A stretch of 64,000 nucleotides of DNA from Altererythrobacter sp. Root672. Its GTDB lineage: Bacteria > Pseudomonadota > Alphaproteobacteria > Sphingomonadales > Sphingomonadaceae. Below, piece after piece: positions 8,484-17,941 of the stretch (position 1 is its first letter; the number at the start of each line of letters is the position of its first letter). The notes beneath the pieces are model-generated. The model was not told where the DNA came from and made no database searches. It worked only from the letters and a program-made list of their open reading frames with translations. Location: positions 2,286,247 to 2,350,246 of the forward strand of contig NZ_LMHH01000001.1 in NCBI RefSeq assembly GCF_001427865.1, given 5' to 3'. A program made the position numbers and the translations under genes.

Positions 8484-11400
8484 CTACCAAGTAAAGCGCA
8501 TGCCGACATTGGCGTCTCGGCTGCTGTAATGCTCGCCGCCAAGGTTGGTCCCCCAGCCGACCCGAAAGTGCAAGCTAAGCGTCGGCGTCACAAGCACGCC
8601 GAGCCCTCCGCCCAACTCGAGGACCGACGCCTGGCTATCGGAGATCAGCGACCGGGTGTTGAAGGTGATCCGGTCTTTCTGGGAGAAGTTGTGCCACACG
8701 TCGGCCGAAAGGAAGGGCTGCAGGACCGAGCCTTCATGCACGACTTCACCTTCGAAGCGCATGCCCACTCGGGCCGCAAGCGCCTCAAAGGCGTCGAACT
8801 CGATCCGCGAAAAATCGTCGTCCGACGGACTGAACTTGACGCGCTGCCAGACAAGTTGGGCTTGGGGCTCCAGCGTCCAGTTGCCGAAGACGGCAATCGG
8901 ATAGGCGCCCTCCAGCGACGCCGCCATGCTGGTTCCATCGAACCGCGCCTCGATCCCGCGGAACGATTGGCCGCTGGCGTCGAGCCAACTGTAGAGGCCC
9001 ACGAAATCGAGATACCAGCCGCTCTGCCCTGCATAAGTGAGGGTTGCGCCGACACCGTCGCTGTTGGTCTCCAGGGTTCCGGATCGCTGCCGTAGCCGGG
9101 CAAGGACATTGCCTTTCACGTCACCTGAGGACTCTGCGTGGCTGAAGAACAGGCCGGCACGGATCTGGCTGCCATCGTCACGTAGATCGGCAAAGACGTC
9201 GACACCGGCCTGAAGCAGCCAAAGATCGCCATCGAATTCGGGCGAAAGCTGGAAATCGGTGCCCTCGACCACCTGGTCGCCGGTCTGCCGGAAATCCGTC
9301 TGGTGGTAGCGGCCCCAGACGCTCGACACCAAACCATCGCCAGCCAGATAGGATTGATCGCCCTGACGGTCATGGAACCTGCCCAGTTCGGCCAGGGCCA
9401 CGTGGTGAGCGGCCGCCGGTAAGGCCGTGATGTTCGGCACTTCAGGACGAATGATCGGTGTTGGTCCCGGCGTCTGAATCGGCGGTGGAGTCGGCGTTGG
9501 GGTTGGGGTCGGCGTCGGCGTCGGCGTTGGTGTCGGTGGCGGGGTGGGCGTCGGTGTCGGAGTGGGCGTCGGCGGCGGAGTTGGTGTGGGCGTCGGTGTG
9601 GGTGTTGGCGTTGGTGTCGGCGTCGGCGTCGGCGTCGGCGTCGGTGTCGGTGTCGGCGTTGGCGTTGGTGTCGGCGTCGGTGTTGGCGTGGGCGTCGGTG
9701 TCGGCGTCGGCGTCGGCGTTGGCGTCGGCGTGGGCGTTGGCGTCGGCGTTGGTGTCGGTGTTGGTGTTGGTGTTGGTGTGGGCGTCGGTGTCGGTGTCGG
9801 CGTCGGTGTCGGTGTCGGCGTTGGCGTTGGTGTCGGCGTTGGCGTGGGCGTCGGTGTCGGTGTCGGCGTTGGCGTTGGCGTTGGCGTTGGCGTGGGCGTC
9901 GGTGTTGGCGTCGGTGTTGGCGTGGGCGTTGGCGTCGGGGTTGGCGTTGGCGTCGGGACAGTAGGTCCCATTTCGGCGGAGCGCAGGAACCAACTTTGCT
10001 CTGAGCCAGGCAAAACGCCGCCCCGGAACAGCAAGTACTCGAACATCCCCGCGGCTACCGGTCGGCCCAGCGCGAAAGCTGTTGTCGTGGTCGTGGCCCC
10101 GGCCGCAGCCACCCCTATCTGTGCTGTCGTGGTGGCCCCGCCCACGGCTTCGACCACGAGGATGCCGTCCAGAATGGTCAATTCCCCAGGACCGTTTAGA
10201 TTGGTGATGAGAAGGGCTGTCTGGCCATAACCCTGCGCGCCACTGCCATCGATCACCAGGCGATCCGACGGCGAGTTGTCGTCGCCAAGCACGGTCTGCA
10301 GGGCGATGGACCCTGCCTGGCCATAGTAGTTGCCCTTCACCACGAACCGGTCGGTCGCGATGTCGCCGCCGTTGGTGAGATCGATCAGGCCGAGGTTCTC
10401 GACCAGAACCAGCCTGCCGGAGAGGGCGGGCGCAACGGTATGAGTTCCGTTGCCGGCAAAGACCGTACTCGTCGCGTCGATGTAGAGCCTTCCGGCCCCA
10501 GTGCCGCTGTCGCCCATGGTGAGCGTGGCATAGTTGGCGAAAGTCAGTTCCGACTGATTGGTGAGGACGAAATCCTCCCAGTTGACGTACCGGGCGACAT
10601 CGTCGGCCTGGGTATCGTTCCAAATCAGCTGATCGGTTCCCAGCCCGCCATCGATACGCAGGCCGGTTTTCAGATTGGCCGTGGTGAGCGTGGAGAAGAG
10701 GGCATAGTCGCCCCCCGTTCCCATATCGAGCCCGCCAATGGTGCCCGCCGACCACAAGAAGCCGTCGTCGCCATCCTGCGCCTGGACCGTCTGGCTGATC
10801 AGGCCGCCCGAAACCGTCCCGAAGTCATTATCGGCACCGAACAGGACTTGCCCGTTGATCGTCCCTCCGGCTTGCTGGAAGAAATCCTCACCGGCCGCGA
10901 GGTCGATCGTTCCGCTGATGATGCCACCGTTACCGTCCGCTCGATTGACCAGCGTGTCATCGCCCTCGCGCAGGAAGATGGCGTTGTTGATCGTGCCCGC
11001 ATTGTCGACGAAGTCCTCCGAGCTGCCCAGGCTGTTGATGTCGCCGCTGATGATCGCCCCGACCTGGTTGACCACGTAAGACGACCCGTCGCCCGAGATC
11101 GTCAGCCCGTTGTTGATCGTACTTTCGTTGATGACCGAGTTCTGGCCGTCACCCGTCAGGCTGAAGGTATTGTTGATCTGCCCGCCCGTACGATTGATGA
11201 CGAAGTTCTCGATCATCCCGGTGAGAACGAGCCCGTTGTTGAAGAACCCGCCGTTGTCGATGAAGTTGTCGGCTCCGACGATGTCGACCGGGCCGGAGAT
11301 GCCCTTGCCGGCCAGCAGGATGACCGCGTTTTCGCCGTTGCCGTCGATGTCGATGCCGGAATTGAAGTTGCCCCGCTGGATGATCACAAGCAACTCGTCC

Positions 11401-11804
11401 CCAGTGGCGCGGAACGTGCCATTGAGCGTGCCGTAGTTGTCGAGAACCTTTGCGTTGCCGGCAATCCCGGAGAACGTGACGGCGGTGCCGGTGTTCGACT
11501 GGATCGTCCCGTAATTCGTCACGTAGCTTGAGGAATCGCCAAGATCGTTCAAGCCGTTGCCACCCACCGTGGCGCCGCTTTGCACGGTCACGTTCGCCGA
11601 CACGTCGGTGATCGTCAGCCCGTCGTTGTCCGTGTCGGTGCAGATGACGTCGGTGCCCGGCGGAGGATTGTCGGGTTCGCAGGCGGCCATTGCTCGATTG
11701 GTCGTCAGACAGAACAGCGCCGACGTGCCGACGGCCCCAAGCAGGACGTGGCGAAGCGAGTGTTCTTCCGATCGGCGCCCGAAAGTCACATCAGCAACTC
11801 TCAC
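8484..11804 (-). CDS. Autotransporter adhesin with long Pro-Thr linker
   Basis: This 1106-residue type Va-like autotransporter has three parts. A signal peptide ([21 protein letters not shown], cleaved before ACEPD) is followed by a ~570-residue passenger of repeating short beta-strand units of the type 'NYGTIQ', '[10 protein letters not shown]', 'NAGTINNA', consistent with a beta-helix. A Pro-Thr linker of about 165 residues follows. The last ~280 residues are an outer membrane barrel ('[18 protein letters not shown]', '[14 protein letters not shown]', ending VGMRFTW with a C-terminal aromatic). The chosen start is GTG at 11804, directly after an ATG-TAG; the GTG five codons later is an alternative. 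It is probably a surface-displayed adhesin. It reads toward the TetR gene on the same strand. Confidence 0.88.
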   Translation of the reverse strand: MRVADVTFGRRSEEHSLRHVLLGAVGTSALFCLTTNRAMAACEPDNPPPGTDVICTDTDNDGLTITDVSANVTVQSGATVGGNGLNDLGDSSSYVTNYGTIQSNTGTAVTFSGIAGNAKVLDNYGTLNGTFRATGDELLVIIQRGNFNSGIDIDGNGENAVILLAGKGISGPVDIVGADNFIDNGGFFNNGLVLTGMIENFVINRTGGQINNTFSLTGDGQNSVINESTINNGLTISGDGSSYVVNQVGAIISGDINSLGSSEDFVDNAGTINNAIFLREGDDTLVNRADGNGGIISGTIDLAAGEDFFQQAGGTINGQVLFGADNDFGTVSGGLISQTVQAQDGDDGFLWSAGTIGGLDMGTGGDYALFSTLTTANLKTGLRIDGGLGTDQLIWNDTQADDVARYVNWEDFVLTNQSELTFANYATLTMGDSGTGAGRLYIDATSTVFAGNGTHTVAPALSGRLVLVENLGLIDLTNGGDIATDRFVVKGNYYGQAGSIALQTVLGDDNSPSDRLVIDGSGAQGYGQTALLITNLNGPGELTILDGILVVEAVGGATTTAQIGVAAAGATTTTTAFALGRPVAAGMFEYLLFRGGVLPGSEQSWFLRSAEMGPTVPTPTPTPTPTPTPTPTPTPTPTPTPTPTPTPTPTPTPTPTPTPTPTPTPTPTPTPTPTPTPTPTPTPTPTPTPTPTPTPTPTPTPTPTPTPTPTPTPTPTPTPTPTPTPTPTPTPTPTPTPTPTPTPPPTPTPTPTPTPPPTPTPTPTPTPTPTPTPPPIQTPGPTPIIRPEVPNITALPAAAHHVALAELGRFHDRQGDQSYLAGDGLVSSVWGRYHQTDFRQTGDQVVEGTDFQLSPEFDGDLWLLQAGVDVFADLRDDGSQIRAGLFFSHAESSGDVKGNVLARLRQRSGTLETNSDGVGATLTYAGQSGWYLDFVGLYSWLDASGQSFRGIEARFDGTSMAASLEGAYPIAVFGNWTLEPQAQLVWQRVKFSPSDDDFSRIEFDAFEALAARVGMRFEGEVVHEGSVLQPFLSADVWHNFSQKDRITFNTRSLISDSQASVLELGGGLGVLVTPTLSLHFRVGWGTNLGGEHYSSRDANVGMRFTW
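9484..9959. repeat. Hexamer microsatellite encoding the (Pro-Thr)n linker
   Basis: About 475 bases consist almost wholly of GGCGTC/GGTGTT-type hexamers on the plus strand. They are read on the minus strand as alternating Pro-Thr codons, with three PPP interruptions near the 3' end. Synonymous third-base variation (GTC, GTT, GTG) is scattered through it, so the unit is kept at protein level rather than being a freshly expanded DNA repeat. Unit slippage changes length by two residues without breaking the frame. Confidence 0.95.
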
Positions 11805-11897
11805 CCACTACATGTTCACCCTATCGGTGAAGCAGCATTCCCCCATTTCTCTAGAGTGTTCAAAACGTTGCGATCCTTGGGCACTGATCCGATAACG

Positions 11898-12527
11898 CTA
11901 GAGTGCCAGCGTGGTTCCGTCCTGCAACGGGCGGCGCAGCATCCAAATGCGCCGATCAACGGTGAACGGGATGCCCAGGTCCTTGCAGAAATCGTGGATG
12001 GTCCAAAGCACGTCAGGGTGAGTGCGAGCGCAGTCGTCGCCGCACAGGATGCCGCCCGGCTTCACTCGCGGGTACCAGTGGACGACGTCCTCGTGAAAAC
12101 CCGGGTTGTGGTGAATGCCATCAAGGAACACGAGGTCGAGGCTGGCGAACGGCCAATCGGCGAAGTCCCGTGGGCTATGGCCGCGGATCGCGGTGATGTT
12201 GGGGCAGTCGCGGACGTAGTGGTCGAAGTTCTCGCGCGTTCCCCAATCACCGCGAGGGCGATCCGTCTTCCCATAGTCGGGGCCCGAGATTGCACCGTCT
12301 CCAGACTTGGCCGGCGGCGAGAAGGGATGCTCAACCGGATCCCAGATATCCACGCAAGTCACCGAAACCGAAGGATCGACCGATTTCGCCCAACACCAGC
12401 TCGACCGCCCGCAAAAAGGTCCGACTTCCAGCATCGCCCCGCCGGGCGGAATAGAGCGCGCCAACCCTTCGAGGATCTGCAACTCCGGCTCGGGCATCCA
12501 GCCGGGAATGTCGAGATTGTAAGGCAC
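11898..12527 (-). CDS. Class I SAM-dependent methyltransferase
   Basis: This protein of about 209 residues has a Rossmann-type methyltransferase core. 'GGAMLEVGPFCGRSSWCWAK' is the SAM-binding glycine-rich loop, 'VTCVDIWDP' carries the acidic residue at the end of strand 2, and 'LDLVFLDGIHHNPGFHEDVVHWYPRVKPGGILCGDD' matches motifs of the Methyltransf_24/FkbM-like class. The open frame runs into the upstream gene; the GTG at 12527, just after that gene's stop at 12533, is a plausible translationally coupled start, and the next in-frame ATG is at 12497. It forms a two-gene unit with the JmjC-like oxygenase. The substrate is unknown; joint modification of a protein or small molecule is inference. 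Confidence 0.8.
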   Translation of the reverse strand: MPYNLDIPGWMPEPELQILEGLARSIPPGGAMLEVGPFCGRSSWCWAKSVDPSVSVTCVDIWDPVEHPFSPPAKSGDGAISGPDYGKTDRPRGDWGTRENFDHYVRDCPNITAIRGHSPRDFADWPFASLDLVFLDGIHHNPGFHEDVVHWYPRVKPGGILCGDDCARTHPDVLWTIHDFCKDLGIPFTVDRRIWMLRRPLQDGTTLAL

Positions 12528-12532
12528 AGGCG

Positions 12533-14179
12533 TCAGTCCGGGTGGCTGGCGTAGAAGTCGTTGGGCCAGTGAAAGTTGGTGTGGGTGAAGGTCACGCTGA
12601 AATCGAGCGCCGTCACCTGGTGCCACCAGCCCAGCGGGATGAACAGGGCGTCTCCGGGCTCCAGGATAACCTGGTGGACGTGTACGCCTTCAAGCGCGGG
12701 ATAGCGCTCTACGATGCCGGGCTCACCCAAGTCGCGGATGCGGCTGTAGACGTGGCGATCGTTGTAAAGTTGCGGAGTAAACTCTGGCGCCACCAGCAGT
12801 ACTCGCTTTCGCCCGGTGATCTGAAGCAGCAGATTGTTGGTCAGGTCGTGATGCAGCGGCGTGAAGCTGTTCGCGGAACCGATCCAGGGCATGCCATGCA
12901 CAGCCCCGCCGTCACGCGTGAGCAACTTGTCGAGGAACCCCAGGTCCCGATGCAGCGCCTCCAGCGCGGCGGCGTTAGCAGCCGAGTTGTAGGCTGTTAG
13001 GTAGAGGTCGTTGCCGTTGCCGTTGCCGTCCTGCGTGATGCGATCGATGAACTGGTCAAACGGCATCTTCCGGCGATGGTCGGTCATGTTGCGCTCGAAG
13101 TCGGGGTCGGCGCTTCGATCCGCCTGTACCTCGATCTCGCGCGGTCCGATCAGGTCTTTCAGGTAGGCTGCCGTCCACCGGCCAAGCGCTGGCCAACCCG
13201 CCAGTTCGCTGTCGAGAATGACCGGTTGGTTGGCGGCGTAATGTTGGACCAGGAACTCTTCGGGCGAGATGCCTCGTTTTCGTTCGATCACCCGCGGCGC
13301 CAGTGCCCTCAAACGTTTCTGCGACGTCAGTATCCACTCGTACTTGGCGGCCAGGCGATCGCTCTCCGCGTGCCCATTGGCAGGCGGTTCGGGCTGGGCG
13401 ACCGGACAGGCTGGCTTGGCCGGTGTTTCGCGGTGGAAGGCCGCCACGCCATCGAATTCGGCAAGACGCAGCTTCGACTGGTGATCGTCGATCCCCGGAC
13501 GACCATCAGACAACATGCCTCGATAATAGAACTTCTGCCACTTGGCGCTTGGGTTGTCCGGTGGGTTTGCGGCCATTTCGACGTGAAAGGCATCGCGTGA
13601 CCGGCTCCACTCTTCGAACTGGCGCTTGAGTTCAGGCTCCTCGTCAATCGCCACCACGCGGGGCCGGACCGATTCCGCCAGGTGACGCTCCACCGGAAAG
13701 AAGAAGCAAAAGGGCTCGTTCTCTTCGAAGCGCACGATGTGATTGGGACGAGTGAAGCGCCAATTCATCGTAAAGCTGTAAGGGGACCAATCGGTCTCGA
13801 TGATGCCGCCCAGCGGGGCGATGCCATCCTTGGCGTGGTTGGGAGAGCCCCCTACCCAAAGGTTGAAACCCGGCGGTGTCCGCAGGATCCCTTCGACATG
13901 AAAGGTGAACGTGCCCTGCCCGAATAAAGCGACCGGCGCCCGATGGGCTGGCGTGCCTGGATCGGGCCTGACTACGACATCGGCTGGTGCGCTACCGCCG
14001 TTCCATTCTGCCTCGAAGCCACAGGGGCTGAGAATCTCCCAGCCATGCGCATTCGCGATATTTAGTGGCAGGCAGCGATAAGCGAACCGCTCTGGCGTTT
14101 CATCCATCCACTCCCGACGTGGCGACGCAGCCCGGATCCGCGGCTCCCATCCCGGATAGACATAACACCTGAGGTCCAT
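12533..14179 (-). CDS. Two-domain protein: DUF6065-like region fused to a JmjC-type cupin oxygenase
   Basis: This 548-residue protein has an N-terminal ~240-residue region that resembles the uncharacterised DUF6065 type ('FAYRCLPLNIANAHGWEI', 'FNLWVGGSPNHAKDG', 'PYSFTMNWRFTRPNH'). The C-terminal ~250 residues are a cupin-like JmjC fold. The iron ligands can be read: H443 and D445 in 'TPLHHDLTNN' and the distal H520 in 'PLGWWHQV', as expected for an Fe(II)/2-oxoglutarate hydroxylase. Start candidates are ATG 14179 (chosen, giving MDLRCYVYPGWEPR) and 14224. It directly precedes the methyltransferase and is divergent from the caspase operon. Family members hydroxylate proteins or peptides; the target here is unknown. 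Confidence 0.75.
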   Translation of the reverse strand: MDLRCYVYPGWEPRIRAASPRREWMDETPERFAYRCLPLNIANAHGWEILSPCGFEAEWNGGSAPADVVVRPDPGTPAHRAPVALFGQGTFTFHVEGILRTPPGFNLWVGGSPNHAKDGIAPLGGIIETDWSPYSFTMNWRFTRPNHIVRFEENEPFCFFFPVERHLAESVRPRVVAIDEEPELKRQFEEWSRSRDAFHVEMAANPPDNPSAKWQKFYYRGMLSDGRPGIDDHQSKLRLAEFDGVAAFHRETPAKPACPVAQPEPPANGHAESDRLAAKYEWILTSQKRLRALAPRVIERKRGISPEEFLVQHYAANQPVILDSELAGWPALGRWTAAYLKDLIGPREIEVQADRSADPDFERNMTDHRRKMPFDQFIDRITQDGNGNGNDLYLTAYNSAANAAALEALHRDLGFLDKLLTRDGGAVHGMPWIGSANSFTPLHHDLTNNLLLQITGRKRVLLVAPEFTPQLYNDRHVYSRIRDLGEPGIVERYPALEGVHVHQVILEPGDALFIPLGWWHQVTALDFSVTFTHTNFHWPNDFYASHPD

Positions 14180-14500
14180 GGTCCCGCAGCAATTCCTTCT
14201 GCTGGTCCGTCCCAGCGCAAACATATCAACGCCAAAACGCGATCCGCAAGTACGCTGCCTTCGGGGCGGACCCGGAACGCCAGCCGCGCCGACATACGCT
14301 TACCACATCTAAACGTCCGGGTGGCCAAAAATTCCGCTGGAAGTTTCGTGAGTTAGGCCGTGCGGAACGGCCCGGCTGAACGGCAACGCCGTCCTTTTGG
14401 TCTGACAGCGCCGTCGCAATCCTTGCGTCCCCCATGAGAGTGGCGGATAAAGTCGGGATCTCACCCCGTGCGATGTCGCCTCTCTAAACAGGGGAAGTCC
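14180..14500. other. Intergenic region between divergent transcripts
   Basis: These 321 bases separate the JmjC/methyltransferase unit (minus) from the caspase lipoprotein operon (plus) and must hold both promoters. No gene, convincing terminator or clear operator was recognised. AGGGGAA at 14490-14496 is the ribosome binding site that fixes the start at 14501. Confidence 0.5.
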
Positions 14501-17500
14501 ATGGTTCGCAGAATCGGTTTGCTTCTGTTCTGCGGATTCTCGCTGCTCTCGGGATGCTCTCAAGGCGAAACCGAGCCCTCGCCCATCAACCAGGCGGCCA
14601 GCGACATTGTACCTCGGATCGTTACGCAATTGGGCCACCAGATGCCGGTCGATGCCGTCGCCTGGGTCGATCAGGGTCGGCACCTCGTTTCGCTCGCCGA
14701 GGATGGTTCGCTGGTTTTCTGGAATGTCGCGACGGGCGCGATCCTCGACCACGCCCAGGTTCCGACGGCGCAGACCCACACGCTGGGGATCGCCGGCCTG
14801 TCGTTCCAGGAACTGAAACCCGGGCCCGAACCGCAGACGCTCTCGATCGTCTATTACATCGGTGAAGGGATCAACGGTTCGACCGACAACGTCTGTCCAG
14901 AGGAAGCCCGTGGCGAGGGACGCTGGTGCAGCTATTCGCTCGATCTCGCGACACGCGTCGTGCGTCCCGACAAGAGCGTGCCCACCCCCCAGGCCTATTC
15001 GCGGGAGCGGCAAGACGACCGCGACCTGAACTTTCCCCTCTCACCGGACGGCAAACTGCGACCCGAGCCCAGTCACGGCGACGGCCAGCGCGGCCTGTTT
15101 GACGAGGTGGACGAGAACCTGGTGTTCGAAGATCCGACCTGCATATCGATTGACCGATGCCGCTACGGCGTCAACCTCTTCCCCGCCGGGGGAGAGGCAG
15201 GGGCAGAGGGTGAGCCGATCAAGCTCACCGGAAGTCCGCGCAGCTACTTTCTCGACGCTGAGGTGAGCGCCGACGGGCGCCGGCTAGTGCGGGTCGAGGG
15301 GTTGAATAACGATCTCCAGGCCCGCGTCGAAACACTGGACTTGGTCAGCGGCGCAGGTGGTCGCGCCTTTCTGCCCGAGCGCGCCTATCACCGCGTCAAT
15401 TGGCTGGGTGAACAGAACTACGCGTTGTTCAGCGAGGGCTATGACGTGACCAACGACATGCCGGTTGCCCAGGAGGGTTTCCCACCTGCCCTTGTGGTCG
15501 ATCCAGCCTGTGCCGCGGCCGGGACTTGCCCGGCGATCGACAGCTACTGGCAAATGCAGGCCCTCGATGATGCGGGCGACTTCATTGGTCTCGGCAGTCT
15601 CGAGCCTTGCTACCGAGCCCCGCGGATCGGCCCCATCTGCCCTTCGGTAAATGGGTTCGACGATAGCGGCAACGAGTCGTGGAATCCGGTCGCGGGCGGC
15701 GTGTCGATCCACACCCCCGGAGCGCCTGGCTGGCGCCTGATGGATCAGCCCGATTGGCAGGGGCAGACGATCACCGCGATCGAGCTCTCGCCCGACAGGG
15801 AGCGGCTCGCGGTCGCGACGCGGGTGTGGGATCGCGGCGACAAACCGGGCGCCCAGCAAGTGCTGCGCTTGTGGATCGTCGATCTCTCCGACGGCGCCCT
15901 TGTCGGCAACCCGCGCGAACTGCTCAAGATCGTCAACCCGGTCACCGACGTGAAGGCCGGGGGCGGTTCGGGCTTTACCGAGCGCGAGACGATCCGGAAT
16001 CCCTCGTTCACGCCCGATGGCAAGCGCGTGATCTTCACCCAATCGCCCACCCACCTCGCCTTTCTCTCGGATCTCTACATCGTCGATGCCGTCGGCAATG
16101 CGGCGGTCCGTAAGGTCTCCGGCTTCTCCCGGCGTGCCGTCGCCGCGGGCAACGGGCGAGTGTTCGGCCTCGATACGCAAGCGCTGCTCGACATCGAGAC
16201 CGGCAAGCCCGTCGCCAGCGATATCGGCCAGACGCCGCTGGTGAGAGCGGGCTGGATCGAGCGCAGCCAGCTGTTGTGGGCCGCGACCGACGATGGCGCG
16301 ATCAACTTCTGGGACGGCAAGAACGGAGCGCTGCAGCTGACGCTCTACATGTTCCCCGACAACCGCTACTTCGCCATCACACCAGGGGGCCGTTACGACA
16401 CCAACCTCGGACCCGATACCAACCTGATCCGGTGGATGGTGCCCGATGCTCCGTGGCAGAGTCTCGGCCCGCAAACCTTCATGCGCGATTTCTACGAGCC
16501 GGGTCTCTACGCCAAGCTGCTCGATTGCCGGGCAGCGAACAATTGCTCCGATGTGTTCAAGCAATTGCCCGCGATCGCCGAGCTCAACCGTGTGATGCCC
16601 GAAGTGCGGATCAGCGACGTGAGGGCGGGAGAGGAGCCGAGCGAGGCTATTGTCAGCGTCGATGTCCGCGAGGGCGTTGATCCCTCAGCCGCGAACGGCA
16701 AGACCCACTCGGGCGTCTACAACCCGCGCCTGTTCCGCAACGGCCGGGTCGTCGCGATGAACCCCGACGAGCCCGATGCCGTCACCGACACGCTGGAGAA
16801 ATGGCGCCAGCTCAACAATGTCGGCCAGAGGGTCGGGAGCGACGGGTGGCTTCGCTACGAATTCCATGTCCCGCTACCCACCGGCGCCGGCACCGAGGAG
16901 CAGGTGTTCTCCGCCTATGCCTTCAACGAGGACCGCATCAAGAGCGAGACGGCGTCTTACACTTACACCCGGCCGCCCGTAGCACCGCGCCAGCCGAGGG
17001 CCTTCGTGGTGGCGATCGGGATCGACGACTACGACACCGACCGGTTCAAGCTCAATTACTCCGTGGCCGATGCCCGGCTGATCGCATCTCGCCTGCACGA
17101 CATTCCCGGCTACGAGATGCGCCGCCTGGTGCTGGCTGGCGAGAAGACGGCGGACGGGACACGCAAGCGCGTCGACAACACCACGATCATGCGCGTCCTG
17201 TCGTTGCTGATGACAGACGATGGCCGGGAGGAAGGTCTGAAAGCGCTCGCTGCAGAAGATGGCGTCGATGCCTCGATGCTGGAGCAGGCGACGCCCGACG
17301 ATATCGTGATCGTCTCGTTCTCGGGCCATGGCTGGGCCGACAAGCAGGGCAACTTCTACCTGATCCCCACCAACGGCTATTGGCCCGAAGGATCTGAGAC
17401 ACCCAAGCTTGGCAGCGTCTTCGCCACTTCGGACCTGACGATGTATTTCCGGGCGATGGACGCGGGAGACATCACGCTGATCATCGACGCCTGCCACTCC

Positions 17501-17941
17501 TCGGCCAGTGTCGCCAAGAGCGGCTTCAAGCCGGGACCCATGGGCGACAGCGGCCTCGGCCAGCTCGCCTACGACAAGGGCATCCGCATCCTCGCCGCGA
17601 CCCAGGCCGACGATGTCGCCATGGAGGACGCCAACTTGAAGCAGGGCTTGCTGACCTACGCGCTGGCGGCCGAAGGGCTCGGCGAAACCGGCGGCCGGGC
17701 AGACCTCGACCGGGACGGCCAGATCCGCCTCAACGAATGGCTGCTCTACGCCGTGCAAAGGATGCCCTCGCTGGCGGAGGACAAGCGCGTCGGCCAGATC
17801 GGAGCGGCGAGCGGAGGTGCCCGCGCGATCACGTTCAACGATCTGCCCGCCGACGCGCCCAAGCGCCGCGTGCAGCAGCCTTCGCTGTTCGATTTCAACG
17901 CGCAGGCCAGCCCCGTCATCCTGCGTAGGGCAAGCCTGTGA
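14501..17941 (+). CDS. Lipoprotein with WD40-like propeller and C-terminal caspase (C14) domain
   Basis: This 1146-residue protein starts at the ATG preceded by AGGGGAA; the open frame begins 11 codons earlier. A lipoprotein signal (RRIGLLLFCGFSLLSGC) places it in the outer membrane or periplasm, since Ser follows the Cys. Residues ~40-640 contain WD40-type blades ('VDAVAWVDQGRHLVSLAEDGSLVFWNVATG', 'LLWAATDDGAINFWDGKNG'). The caspase-like domain starts near residue 838 ('RAFVVAIGIDDYDTDRFKLNYSVADA') with catalytic H943 in 'SFSGHGW' and C998 in 'IDACHSS'. It overlaps the next caspase gene by four bases (GTGA). Bacterial members of this peptidase family usually cleave after Arg/Lys or Asp; the propeller could be the sensor. 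Export makes it unlike cytosolic abortive-infection caspases. Confidence 0.9.
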   Translation: MVRRIGLLLFCGFSLLSGCSQGETEPSPINQAASDIVPRIVTQLGHQMPVDAVAWVDQGRHLVSLAEDGSLVFWNVATGAILDHAQVPTAQTHTLGIAGLSFQELKPGPEPQTLSIVYYIGEGINGSTDNVCPEEARGEGRWCSYSLDLATRVVRPDKSVPTPQAYSRERQDDRDLNFPLSPDGKLRPEPSHGDGQRGLFDEVDENLVFEDPTCISIDRCRYGVNLFPAGGEAGAEGEPIKLTGSPRSYFLDAEVSADGRRLVRVEGLNNDLQARVETLDLVSGAGGRAFLPERAYHRVNWLGEQNYALFSEGYDVTNDMPVAQEGFPPALVVDPACAAAGTCPAIDSYWQMQALDDAGDFIGLGSLEPCYRAPRIGPICPSVNGFDDSGNESWNPVAGGVSIHTPGAPGWRLMDQPDWQGQTITAIELSPDRERLAVATRVWDRGDKPGAQQVLRLWIVDLSDGALVGNPRELLKIVNPVTDVKAGGGSGFTERETIRNPSFTPDGKRVIFTQSPTHLAFLSDLYIVDAVGNAAVRKVSGFSRRAVAAGNGRVFGLDTQALLDIETGKPVASDIGQTPLVRAGWIERSQLLWAATDDGAINFWDGKNGALQLTLYMFPDNRYFAITPGGRYDTNLGPDTNLIRWMVPDAPWQSLGPQTFMRDFYEPGLYAKLLDCRAANNCSDVFKQLPAIAELNRVMPEVRISDVRAGEEPSEAIVSVDVREGVDPSAANGKTHSGVYNPRLFRNGRVVAMNPDEPDAVTDTLEKWRQLNNVGQRVGSDGWLRYEFHVPLPTGAGTEEQVFSAYAFNEDRIKSETASYTYTRPPVAPRQPRAFVVAIGIDDYDTDRFKLNYSVADARLIASRLHDIPGYEMRRLVLAGEKTADGTRKRVDNTTIMRVLSLLMTDDGREEGLKALAAEDGVDASMLEQATPDDIVIVSFSGHGWADKQGNFYLIPTNGYWPEGSETPKLGSVFATSDLTMYFRAMDAGDITLIIDACHSSASVAKSGFKPGPMGDSGLGQLAYDKGIRILAATQADDVAMEDANLKQGLLTYALAAEGLGETGGRADLDRDGQIRLNEWLLYAVQRMPSLAEDKRVGQIGAASGGARAITFNDLPADAPKRRVQQPSLFDFNAQASPVILRRASL

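Noticed and set aside
9544..10230. Plus-strand open frame of Gly-Val repeats
   Set aside because: It is the complementary reading of the Pro-Thr linker of the autotransporter; no start signal and the real gene on the minus strand explains the DNA.
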